Source of the DNA: Telmatospirillum sp. J64-1
GTDB lineage: Bacteria > Pseudomonadota > Alphaproteobacteria > Rhodospirillales > Magnetospirillaceae
Direction: 5' to 3'
NCBI RefSeq assembly: GCF_006980715.1
Contig: NZ_SBHN01000002.1
Location: 164,071 to 228,070 of the forward strand
Length of the DNA: 64,000 nucleotides
Below the pieces are notes generated by a model, which was given only the letters and a program-made list of their open reading frames with translations, searched no databases and was not told the origin of the DNA. Made by a program: the position numbers and the translations under genes. The first letter of the stretch is position 1, and the number at the start of each line of letters is the position of its first letter. This document shows positions 48,652-56,872 of the stretch, one piece after another.

Positions 48652-49446
48652 ATGAGAACAATCGTCGCCATCGCCTTGGCCGGCAGTCTCACCGTCGGCC
48701 CCGCCCTGGCCCAGGACGACGCGCCCCGGCGTCAGATGGAAAGCCTGCTGAGACAGCAGCAGCAGGAAAACATGACTCCCCGGACCGGCGGGCAGATGCA
48801 GCAGGGCCATGTCCAATACGGCACCGAACCCGGGAGGATGCAGCAAGGCATGGACCAGCATGGCTGGGGCGGCCAGCCGGACGTCATGCAGCATGGAACA
48901 ATGCAGCAAGGCCTCGGCGAGCAAGGCCTCAACCAGCCCGGCACCATGCAGCAGGGTGTCCCGCCAAATGCGGTAACGGGTCAGGAGAGGGCCCTGCGGC
49001 AGCCCGGCGGCATGGATCAGATGCAGCAACGTTCCACGCCGGGGGCCGCCGCCATGCAGGGCCGGCAACCGATGGGCATGCAGGGACAGGCGGGCATGGC
49101 CGAGCAGCCCGGCATGCAGGGCATGCAACAGCGCATGAGCCCCGGTGCCCGCCAGATGCAGGGCGGCATGGGCGGCCAGGCCATGGATATTCGCCGGATG
49201 AACCGGGGAACGGTGCAGGCGCTGCAACAGCGCCTGGCGCAGCAGGGTTACCAGGTGACGCCCAGCGGGGAATTGGATACCGCGACCTTGAATGCCATGG
49301 CTGCCTATCAGGCGCGACAGGGACTGCCGGTTACCGGCGTTCCGGATCAGCAAAGCATGTCCACCCTGATGGGCCAGACCGCCCCCGGTATGCAGCCCCA
49401 GCAAGGACAGGTGCCGATGCAACAGCAGCAGCCCCAGATGCAGTGA
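48652..49446 (+). CDS. Secreted Met/Gln/Gly-rich protein with peptidoglycan-binding-like domain
   Basis: A 264-residue exported protein. Signal peptide residues 1-20 (cleavage after ALA). Residues 40-180 are low-complexity, built on irregular MQQG, QPG and GMQG units with many Met, Gln and His. Residues about 186-240 match the PG_binding_1 pattern (TVQALQQRLAQQGYQVTPSGELDTATLNAMAAYQARQGLPVTG). The tail is again Gln-rich. AGGAGGATAGG precedes the ATG. A Met-rich periplasmic protein could bind copper or scavenge oxidants, with the last domain tethering it to the wall; that is inference only. It follows the DUF2934 gene and is ended by a strong terminator. Confidence 0.8.
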   Translation: MRTIVAIALAGSLTVGPALAQDDAPRRQMESLLRQQQQENMTPRTGGQMQQGHVQYGTEPGRMQQGMDQHGWGGQPDVMQHGTMQQGLGEQGLNQPGTMQQGVPPNAVTGQERALRQPGGMDQMQQRSTPGAAAMQGRQPMGMQGQAGMAEQPGMQGMQQRMSPGARQMQGGMGGQAMDIRRMNRGTVQALQQRLAQQGYQVTPSGELDTATLNAMAAYQARQGLPVTGVPDQQSMSTLMGQTAPGMQPQQGQVPMQQQQPQMQ

Positions 49447-49471
49447 ACGGGGTTGCGCTGGCAAGACTTTG

Positions 49472-49506
49472 AAAACCGGGAGGAGCCGCAAGCCCCTCCC
49501 GGTTTT
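49472..49506. terminator. Bidirectional terminator after the Met-rich gene
   Basis: A perfect 12-bp stem (AAAACCGGGAGG and its complement) with an 11-base loop, followed by TTTTT on the plus strand and by AAAAC-derived T on the minus strand. It fills the space between the Met-rich gene and the converging DUF1080 gene, whose stop codon abuts it. Confidence 0.85.
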
Positions 49507-50082
49507 TCATATCACCTTTATCCGCAGATTACGGAAGCGGACGCGGGAATCCGGATGATGGTTCTGCAACCCCAGATGACCACTTCTTGGCCTTCCGCGA
49601 TCCTCGGTCAATTGGGCAACGGTGATGCCGTTGAGCATCACCGTCACCACCGGCCCTTCCGCGGTAATCTGGAATTCATTCCATTCCCCCAAGGGATTGG
49701 AGGCCAGGACCTCGGCCGGGGCCAATCCATAGATCGCCCCGGTGCGGTGCAGCGGCTGGTCCAGCGCCCCGCTGCGCGGGTCGAGCCCGGTATCGTCGAT
49801 CTGCACCTCCAGCCCCTGGTCCACGGCCAGCTTCCAATCCTGGTCCGGATTGTCCCTGCCCAAGGGGGGAAAGCGGATGAAAACGCCGGAATTGTCCTCT
49901 TTCTCCGTCGCCATCCATTCGATACGCAGGACGAAATCCCCGAATTCACGGTGGGGATACCAATAGAGTCCGGTGCCACCCTCGCTCTGCACCAGATCAG
50001 GGGCGAGGACAATGAATCTCCCCCGCCCGGCCATCACCCAGCCCGTATCCAAGGCGATCTTCTCGAATCCCGGCTCAGTCAT
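49507..50082 (-). CDS. DUF1080 (3-keto-disaccharide hydrolase-like) protein
   Basis: A 191-residue concanavalin-like beta-sandwich protein. It begins ALDTGWVMAGRGRFIV and shows the family segments FGDFVLRIEWMATEKEDNSGVFIRFP, GLEVQIDD, TGAIYGLAP, GEWNEFQITAEGPVVTVMLNGI and GHLGLQNHHPDSRVRFRNLRIK. Members bind or hydrolyse sugars; most are exported, but this one has no signal peptide, which is odd. The ATG at 50082 overlaps the upstream membrane-protein gene by 4 bases, so the two are coupled. Confidence 0.85.
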   Translation of the reverse strand: MTEPGFEKIALDTGWVMAGRGRFIVLAPDLVQSEGGTGLYWYPHREFGDFVLRIEWMATEKEDNSGVFIRFPPLGRDNPDQDWKLAVDQGLEVQIDDTGLDPRSGALDQPLHRTGAIYGLAPAEVLASNPLGEWNEFQITAEGPVVTVMLNGITVAQLTEDRGRPRSGHLGLQNHHPDSRVRFRNLRIKVI

Positions 50083-50402
50083 CCCGGCGGCCTCGTATGC
50101 GGGGCTTTGCCCGGTTTCTTGAGGATCATCAGCCGCGCGGCAAAGAAGGCGGGCACGAAGACCAGCCCCAGGAACAGGATGGTCCCCGCCCCCATCCGCA
50201 GGATGTTCGACGCCCCCGTCAGCACCAGGATCGCGGAAAGAACGGCATAGATCACCGCCGCCGCAATGGTGAAAACGCTGGCGAAGATCATCCAGGCAGC
50301 GAAAGGCTGATGGTCCGGATGGCGCTTTCTGTTCACGTAGGGTACGGCCAATGCCAGAACCGCGACCCATATGACGAGCATGAGGACGAGATCGGTCGTC
50401 AT
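50079..50402 (-). CDS. Small membrane protein
   Basis: A 107-residue hydrophobic protein with three predicted helices (about residues 4-24, 36-62, 68-92) and a short basic loop (NRKRHPDHQ) between the first two. I recognise no family. It overlaps the DUF1080 gene by 4 bases and is divergent from the glycosidase-like gene at 50579 across a 176-base gap in which I see no clear promoter. Confidence 0.7.
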   Translation of the reverse strand: MTTDLVLMLVIWVAVLALAVPYVNRKRHPDHQPFAAWMIFASVFTIAAAVIYAVLSAILVLTGASNILRMGAGTILFLGLVFVPAFFAARLMILKKPGKAPHTRPPG

Positions 50403-50578
50403 GGGCGGCTTCCTCGTCTTGGCTGTTTATCCATATTTCTCGCTGTCCTCTCATGTGGCCGCGAACGCGACTTTTCCAATTCTCCTGAGGGCAGGGCTGC
50501 GCGGCGGGAATGATGGCCCCATATGCTCTTACGGATCATTGCCCAACATGCGACGCAGAAGAGGAGGAAGGCCCGGCC

Positions 50579-52852
50579 ATGCTATGGAAGTGGCTCCCCT
50601 GGCAATACATGGTGCGCCGTGCCGCACGCGCCCACGGCTTTATCGATCCCATGGCCCTGCTGGCCCGGCTGCAGGGTTTCGCGCAGCCTTCCGAGGTCGC
50701 CGAGCCCATCGAATTACTGCGCGCCGGGGTGGTGTTCCATGCCCGTGGCCTGATCAACAGCCGCGTGATCCAGCACAACCGGGATTGGGTCTGGCCCTAT
50801 TGGGTGGAACGCCAGTTCGACCCCAAGGACATCTCCTTCGTTCCGCGCGCCTTTTCCATCACCCATGTCAATCTGAGCCAGCGCAACTGGACGGCCGTGG
50901 GCATGCCCGACAACAATGAATTACCCATTGTCGACGCGCGCGGCCTGCTCACTCCCTTCTTCGACGGCTGGTCGCTGGATGCCTGGGTGATGAGCGACGA
51001 CGGGCGCATCCTGCTGCCCTCGCGCGTCAGCCATGGCGACAAGGGCCATGCCGACCAGAGCCTGGAACTGGGCGACGGGCTGGCGGTCGTCACGCGCACC
51101 AATCAGGAGCGCCTGTCCCTGATCACCCGGGCCGAAGTGGCACAGGAAGGCGGCCGCCAGATCTGCCGGCAGACGGTGACCGCCGAAGCCGATGCCGAAG
51201 GATGGGTGATCGTCACCCTGCGGCCCTACAATCCCGAAGGCGTCAGCCTGGTACAGAAGGTGCGCCTGTCGGGCGACCGGCGCAGCTGGTCCGTCGAAGG
51301 CGGCACGCCCGAAACATCTGGGAAGACGGTCGTGTTCGACCAGCCCGCCGACCGCCATCATGTCTCGCCCTACGGCAATGGCGACGTCTACATCCATCTC
51401 AACGACCTCAGCGACGAGACCGCGGGCGAATGCGACGTGGGTATGCTGACCGTGGCCGCCCTGTTCCGCCTTCAGCCCGGCGCGCCGAAGAAGGTGGTGG
51501 TGGACATCCCGCTGGAGGGTTCCCCGTCCAGCGTTAGCTGGAGCAAGGCCCTGGAAGGCCATTGCCGCCTGACCGTTCCCGACGTCCGCTTCCAGCGTCT
51601 TTACGATACGGCCATCCGTTCGCTGGTGCTGCATTCCTCGGAAGACATCTATCCCGGCCCCTATACCTACAAGCGCTTCTGGTTCCGCGATGCCGCCTTC
51701 ATCATCCATGCCCTGCTCTGCGCCGGGCTGACCGACCGCGCCGAACGGTCGCTCGACCGCTTCCCCTCGCGCCAGAAGGCCAACGGCTATTACCATTCCC
51801 AGGATGGCGAATGGGATTCCAACGGCGAGGCCATCTGGATCCTGGAACGCTTCTGCCGCATGACCAACCGCAAGCCCAAGTCCGAATGGTGGGAGTCCAT
51901 CAAGAAGGGTGCCCGTTGGATCGGCGGCAAGCGGCTGAAAGGCGGCGGCGACGAATTGCATGCCGGATTGCTGCCCGCCGGCTTCTCGGCCGAGCATCTG
52001 GGCCCCAACGATTATTACTACTGGGACGATTTCTGGGGCTTGGCCGGATTGCAGGCCGCCATGCGCATGGCCGCCAGCCTGGGCGATTCCGCCACGCGCG
52101 CGGAATTCTCCTGCGAAGCCGGAGCCTTCGCCCAGGCTATCGACCGCAGCCTGGAAAAGGTCCGCCAGCGGCTGAAGCGCCCCGCCCTGCCCGCCGCGCC
52201 GGGCCGACGCCTGGATGCCGGGGCAGTCGGTTCGCTGGTCCTGTCCTATCCGCTGGCGCTGTGCCCGCCACGGGACGAGCGCGCCCTGGATACGGCGGAA
52301 TACCTGATGGATGCCTGCTTCGTCGATGGCGCCTTCTTCCAGGACATGATCCACAGCGGCCTGAACGCCTACTTGACATTGCATGTCGCCCAGGTACTGC
52401 TACGTGGCGGTGACCCCCGCTATTGGGACCTGATGCGCATTGTCGCCAATCTCGCCTCGCCCACCGGACAATGGCCCGAAGCCATTCACCCCCATTCCGG
52501 CGGCGGCTGCATGGGCGACGGCCAGCATATCTGGGCGGCCGCTGAATGGGTCCTGATGGTCCGTAACTGTTTCCTGCGCGAGGAAGAAGACATGCTGGTT
52601 CTGTGTTCCGGCGTCCCCCAGGAATGGCTGGGAGAACGACCGGTGAGCCTGGGCCCCGCCCCCACCACTTTCGGTACCGTCACCGTTACGGCGGCCATGC
52701 GCAATGCGGACGAGGTCGAAGTGACCTGGCAGGCCGACTGGCATGACGGCAAGGCGCCGCCGGTCCAGGTCCGTCTGCCCGGCTACGATCCCGTGGAAAT
52801 CGGCGGCGAGGCCGGTTCCGTCATCATCGGCAGGGTTGGTGTCGCATCATGA
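50579..52852 (+). CDS. Six-hairpin glycosidase-like protein
   Basis: A 757-residue soluble protein. The first 340 residues are mostly beta and resemble the N-terminal sandwich of debranching-type enzymes; the second half has the alpha/alpha-toroid pattern: YKRFWFRDAAFIIHALL, DGEWDSNGEAIWILERF and NDYYYWDDFWGLAGLQAAM. The FRDA aspartate and the NGEAIW glutamate are possible catalytic acids. It is related in form to GH15 or amylo-1,6-glucosidase enzymes, but not close enough to name a substrate. No signal peptide is seen. The ATG at 50579 has AGGAAGG upstream. Its stop overlaps the GT4 start by 4 bases, so it is the first gene of a coupled trio. Confidence 0.75.
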   Translation: MLWKWLPWQYMVRRAARAHGFIDPMALLARLQGFAQPSEVAEPIELLRAGVVFHARGLINSRVIQHNRDWVWPYWVERQFDPKDISFVPRAFSITHVNLSQRNWTAVGMPDNNELPIVDARGLLTPFFDGWSLDAWVMSDDGRILLPSRVSHGDKGHADQSLELGDGLAVVTRTNQERLSLITRAEVAQEGGRQICRQTVTAEADAEGWVIVTLRPYNPEGVSLVQKVRLSGDRRSWSVEGGTPETSGKTVVFDQPADRHHVSPYGNGDVYIHLNDLSDETAGECDVGMLTVAALFRLQPGAPKKVVVDIPLEGSPSSVSWSKALEGHCRLTVPDVRFQRLYDTAIRSLVLHSSEDIYPGPYTYKRFWFRDAAFIIHALLCAGLTDRAERSLDRFPSRQKANGYYHSQDGEWDSNGEAIWILERFCRMTNRKPKSEWWESIKKGARWIGGKRLKGGGDELHAGLLPAGFSAEHLGPNDYYYWDDFWGLAGLQAAMRMAASLGDSATRAEFSCEAGAFAQAIDRSLEKVRQRLKRPALPAAPGRRLDAGAVGSLVLSYPLALCPPRDERALDTAEYLMDACFVDGAFFQDMIHSGLNAYLTLHVAQVLLRGGDPRYWDLMRIVANLASPTGQWPEAIHPHSGGGCMGDGQHIWAAAEWVLMVRNCFLREEEDMLVLCSGVPQEWLGERPVSLGPAPTTFGTVTVTAAMRNADEVEVTWQADWHDGKAPPVQVRLPGYDPVEIGGEAGSVIIGRVGVAS

Positions 52853-54123
52853 ACATCATGATGATGACCAATACCTACGCCCCTCATGTGGGGGGCGTGG
52901 CCCGCTCGGTGGATGCCTTCACCCAGGCATACCGCCGCCTCGGACACAAGGTCCTGGTGGTCGCCCCGGAATTCGAGGACATGCCCGAGCATGAGCAGGA
53001 TGTCGTCCGGGTTCCCGCCCTCCAGCATTTCAACGGCAGCGACTTCTCCGTCGTCCTGCCCGTACCCGGCCTGCTCGACGAGGCCATCGAGGCCTTCGCC
53101 CCGGAGCTGATCCACGCCCATCACCCCTTCCTGCTGGGCTCGACGGCGCTGCGCCTGTCGCGGCGCCTGGACCTGCCGCTGGTCTTCACCCATCACACCA
53201 TGTACGAGCAGTACACTCATTACGTGCCGGGCGATTCGGAAACCCTGCGCCGTTTCGTGGTCAATCTCTCGACCAGCTACGCCAATCTCTGCGACCACAT
53301 CTTCGCCCCCAGCGAGTCGGTGGCCGATATCCTCCGCGAGCGCAATGTGGAGACGCCCATCACCGTGATCCCCACCGGCGTCAGGCTGGAAGAATTCGAT
53401 CGCGGCAGCGGGCCCGGCATGCGCGCCGTGCTGGATATTCCACCCGATGCCTTCCTGGTCGGCCATGTCGGACGGCTGGCGCCGGAAAAGAACTTGGAAT
53501 TCCTCGCCCGCGCCGTGATCGCTTTCATGGCCGCCGAACCGCGCGCCCATTTCCTGCTGGTCGGCAAGGGTCCTTCGGAAAAGGTGGTCCGCGAGGCTTT
53601 CGTCCGCGCCGGCCTGACCAGCCGCCTGCACATGCCCGGCCAGTTGGAGGGTGCCATGCTGGCCTCCGCCTATCGTGCCATGGACGTCTTCGCCTTCGCT
53701 TCGCAAAGCGAGACTCAGGGAATGGTCCTGGCCGAGGCCATGGCCGCTGGCGTGCCGGTGGTGGCGGTCGATGCGCCCGGCTGCCGCGAAGTGGTGCGCG
53801 ACCGGCGGAACGGCTGCCTGCTGCCCGCCGAGAACGAAGTGACCTTCGCCGGGGCGCTGATGTGGATGTCGCGCCTTTCTCCCGATGAACGGGCCGGTAT
53901 CCTGCAAGAGGTACGGGAAACCGCAGTGGCCTTCTCGCTGGAACGGTCGGTGGAACGGGCCGTGGGGATTTACCGGGAATTGACGCTGGAACGGCGCCTG
54001 AAGAAGGACAGCGAAGCCGAACTCAGCGGCTGGAGCGCCGCCCTGCGCATGATCCGTGCCGAATGGGATCTTTTGGTCGGCGCGGCCACCGGAAGCGAAC
54101 ATCGCGAACGGCCCAGGCAATGA
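52849..54123 (+). CDS. GT4-family glycosyltransferase, diacylglycerol-glucosyltransferase-like
   Basis: A 424-residue GT-B retaining glycosyltransferase. The N-terminal half has TNTYAPHVGGVARSV and the block LIHAHHPFLLG...FTHHTMYEQYTHYVP, which closely resembles the alpha-monoglucosyl-diacylglycerol synthases and related lipid glycosyltransferases. The C-terminal half has HVGRLAPEKNLEFLA and the nucleotide-sugar motif SETQGMVLAEAMAAGVPVVA. Basic and hydrophobic stretches in the N-terminal half would allow membrane association. It shares 4-base ATGA overlaps with both neighbours. A glycolipid acceptor is inferred, not shown. Confidence 0.85.
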   Translation: MNIMMMTNTYAPHVGGVARSVDAFTQAYRRLGHKVLVVAPEFEDMPEHEQDVVRVPALQHFNGSDFSVVLPVPGLLDEAIEAFAPELIHAHHPFLLGSTALRLSRRLDLPLVFTHHTMYEQYTHYVPGDSETLRRFVVNLSTSYANLCDHIFAPSESVADILRERNVETPITVIPTGVRLEEFDRGSGPGMRAVLDIPPDAFLVGHVGRLAPEKNLEFLARAVIAFMAAEPRAHFLLVGKGPSEKVVREAFVRAGLTSRLHMPGQLEGAMLASAYRAMDVFAFASQSETQGMVLAEAMAAGVPVVAVDAPGCREVVRDRRNGCLLPAENEVTFAGALMWMSRLSPDERAGILQEVRETAVAFSLERSVERAVGIYRELTLERRLKKDSEAELSGWSAALRMIRAEWDLLVGAATGSEHRERPRQ

Positions 54124-55772
54124 AGATACGCCGCCTTTCCGTACTATGGCGCAGCCTGCGCCGCCGCTTCAACCGCAGCGAATTCGCCATCCGCCTGTTG
54201 CGGCTGTCGCGCGACACCCATGCCCCCAGCCAGAAGGGGCTGGTGCTGATCCAGGTGGACGGCCTTGCCTTCGAGCAATTGAAGCGGGCCCTGGCCAACA
54301 ACCGCATGCCGTTCCTCAAGCGCCTGATCCGCAAGAAGGATCACGAATTGCACCGCATGTATTCCGGCCTGCCCTCGACCACCCCGGCGGTCCAGGCGGA
54401 ATTGTTCTACGGCGTCAAATCGGCCGTCCCGGCCTTCAGTTTCCGCGACAGCCATTCCGGTCAGGTGGTGCGCATGTTCTCGCCCGGCGCGGCCTCGGAG
54501 ATCGAAGCCCGCCTGTGCAGTTGCGGCCGCCCCCTGATGACCGGCGGCAGCGCCTATTCCAACATCTTCACCGGTGGCGCCAGCGAGGAAGAAGCGCATT
54601 TCTGCTCGTCCGCTTTGGGGCTGGGACCGATCCTGCGCTCGGCCCGTCCCTTCTCGCTGGCCCTGCTGGTCCTGACCAATCTCTACAGCTTCCTGCGCAT
54701 CTTCGCCCTGCTGATGCTGGAATTCGGCCTCGCCCTCTGGGATGCCCTGCACGGCATCATGAAGGGCCACCGCCTGACCCAGGAAATGAAGTTCGTTCCC
54801 GTGCGCGTCGCCATCGCGGTCGGCCTGCGCGAATTGATCACCATCGGCGCCAAGATCGACATCGCCCGCGGCTTGCCCGTGGTCCAGCTCAATTTCCTGG
54901 GCTATGACGAGCAATCCCACCGGCGTGGTCCCTCCTCCTATTTCGCCCATTGGGGGCTGAAGGGCATCGACGATTCCATCGCCCGCATCTGGCGCGCCGC
55001 CAAGGGGCCGACGGCGGGCCGGGAATACGAGGTCTGGATCTATTCCGACCACGGCCAGATCGATGCCACCTCCTATCACAAGATCCATGGCCGCATGATC
55101 GAAGCCGCCATCTCGGACGCCTTTTCCGAATTGCGGGTACAGCGCCGGGGCGGCGAAGCCAGCATGCAATACCAGCGGGCCGACCTTCTGGACCTGCGCT
55201 GGCTGAAGAAGATGGTTCCCGGCACCACGCTCGAGGATGACGACGATCCCGACAGCGCCTTCGTCGTCACGGCCCTGGGACCGGTGGGGCTGGTCTATGC
55301 CCGCCGCCCTCTGGCCGAGGGCGAGCGCGAACGCTTGGCCGAAGCCCTGGCGGTGAAGGCCAAGGTTCCCCTGGTCCTGGTCGCCGGCGGCCCCGGCCTC
55401 GCCCGGGCCTGGACCGAGGAAGGGGAATTCCAGCTGCCGCGCGACCGCGTACAGCTGTTGGGGGCGGACCATCCCTTCCTGGATGCCGCCGCCGAGGACC
55501 TTGTCGCCCTGGCCCATCACGTCGATGCCGGAGACATGGTGATCTGCGGCTGGCGCCATGGTGTGCGCCCAATCAATTTCGCCATCGAGAACGGCTCCCA
55601 TGGCGGCGCCTCGCCGGAAGAAACCAGCGCCTTCCTGCTGCTGCCCCCCGACACTCGCCTGCCCGACCACGACCTGCTGCGCCCCCTCGTCTTCCACGAA
55701 GCCGCCTTGCGCTTCCTGGGCCGGTGGGAAGAGGCCGAAGCCGGCGAACGCGAAGCCGAAAAGGCGCAGTGA
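54120..55772 (+). CDS. Membrane-associated alkaline-phosphatase-superfamily (type I phosphodiesterase) enzyme
   Basis: A 550-residue member of the alkaline phosphatase/NPP superfamily. Metal-binding and catalytic positions are visible: D47 (LIQVDGLA), T87 or T88 as nucleophile (GLPSTTPAV), D263 and H267 (GYDEQSHRRG), D310 and H311 (YSDHGQ) and a late His (GSHGGASPEE). A strongly hydrophobic stretch (about 178-207) is inserted in the middle, so the enzyme is probably membrane-anchored. There is no N-terminal signal peptide; the N-terminus is very basic. It overlaps the GT4 gene by 4 bases and is the last gene of the trio. Substrate unknown; phospholipid or phospho-glycolipid head groups are plausible. 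Confidence 0.8.
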   Translation: MKIRRLSVLWRSLRRRFNRSEFAIRLLRLSRDTHAPSQKGLVLIQVDGLAFEQLKRALANNRMPFLKRLIRKKDHELHRMYSGLPSTTPAVQAELFYGVKSAVPAFSFRDSHSGQVVRMFSPGAASEIEARLCSCGRPLMTGGSAYSNIFTGGASEEEAHFCSSALGLGPILRSARPFSLALLVLTNLYSFLRIFALLMLEFGLALWDALHGIMKGHRLTQEMKFVPVRVAIAVGLRELITIGAKIDIARGLPVVQLNFLGYDEQSHRRGPSSYFAHWGLKGIDDSIARIWRAAKGPTAGREYEVWIYSDHGQIDATSYHKIHGRMIEAAISDAFSELRVQRRGGEASMQYQRADLLDLRWLKKMVPGTTLEDDDDPDSAFVVTALGPVGLVYARRPLAEGERERLAEALAVKAKVPLVLVAGGPGLARAWTEEGEFQLPRDRVQLLGADHPFLDAAAEDLVALAHHVDAGDMVICGWRHGVRPINFAIENGSHGGASPEETSAFLLLPPDTRLPDHDLLRPLVFHEAALRFLGRWEEAEAGEREAEKAQ

Positions 55773-55850
55773 AGCGCTATCGCCTTCGGGAATCCGAGCT
55801 GAAGGAAAACTCCTCCGGCGGCTGGGAAGCAGGGTGTTCCGGAAAGGAGA

Positions 55851-56798
55851 TCAGGCCCGATCGCTCCGGCAACATTCCCTGACGACATCGAGGAAGCTGC
55901 CTAGGGTGTTGGAGGTGTTGGATTTCCGGTATGCGACGTGGAGTTCGATCACATTTCCGCAGGACTGGAACGGAACGAAGGTGACACCGGGCGGGGCGAT
56001 ATTCTTGACCCATTCCGGCACCAAGGCGATGCCGAGGCCATGCGCCACGAAGCGAAGCAGGGTCGACTTGTCCATGACCTCGCACACGATGTTCGGCTGT
56101 GCGCCAAGCTGCCGGAAGCCGCTCCAAAGCGTCTCGTGCAGGATCGGCCGCGCATGTTTGGGATAGCCGACAACCGGCTGATCCAAGATGTCCGAAACGG
56201 AAAGCGAGGCAGCCTTCGCCAAGGGATTCGTCTCGGCCAACACCACCACGACAGGCTGACGGTAAAGGAATTCGCTGGCGATGAAGTCATCGGCGCAAGG
56301 AGAACGGATGAAAGCGACATCCGTCCGGTGACTGACCAGTTCCTGGAGATGCTGTTCGGAAGAGGAGATCTCCAGCAATTGCACATGCACCTTCGGGTCC
56401 GTTTTCCGGAACGCCAGCAAGGCACGGGGCAGCAACATGGTAATGGCCTCGTCCACCCCGCTCACCCGGATATGGCGCAGGTCGGATTCGGCAGTGCGAC
56501 GGATGTTGGAAAGTGATGTTTCGATATCCGCGAGAATCTTCTTCGCGTCCTTGACGAACTCCGCCCCCGCCTGGGTCAGGCTGACCTGACGAGTCGTGCG
56601 GAAAAGGAGCCGGGCGCCGATCTCGTATTCGAGGGCGGAAATGCGTTCGGACAAGGCGGACTGGCTGAGCCCCAGACGCTCGCTCGCGCGGCGGAAATGA
56701 AGTTCTTCCGCGACGGCAACAAAACATTCCAGCTGCCTGATATCCAAGCCGATTCCTTCCACGCAATGACAGGGAACTGCCGACGGGGGCGCATTCAC
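55851..56798 (-). CDS. LysR-family transcriptional regulator
   Basis: A 315-residue regulator. The winged-helix N-terminus reads DIRQLECFVAVAEELHFRRASERLGLSQSALSERISALEYEIG, followed by a linker helix and a LysR effector domain (about 105-300) ending LGSFLDVVRECC. The ATG at 56798 has GGAG upstream; a TTG at 56747 with AAGGA would remove 17 non-conserved residues. It lies 74 bases downstream of the dehalogenase-like gene on the same strand, not divergent as is common for LysR genes, and probably regulates it. Confidence 0.9.
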   Translation of the reverse strand: MNAPPSAVPCHCVEGIGLDIRQLECFVAVAEELHFRRASERLGLSQSALSERISALEYEIGARLLFRTTRQVSLTQAGAEFVKDAKKILADIETSLSNIRRTAESDLRHIRVSGVDEAITMLLPRALLAFRKTDPKVHVQLLEISSSEQHLQELVSHRTDVAFIRSPCADDFIASEFLYRQPVVVVLAETNPLAKAASLSVSDILDQPVVGYPKHARPILHETLWSGFRQLGAQPNIVCEVMDKSTLLRFVAHGLGIALVPEWVKNIAPPGVTFVPFQSCGNVIELHVAYRKSNTSNTLGSFLDVVRECCRSDRA

Positions 56799-56872
56799 TC
56801 CGCCCGCCGAACTCCGCCTCGCGGATCATACACCCTGCGTACCTCCACGCGCTCGTCCTGTCCGCGTCCGGC

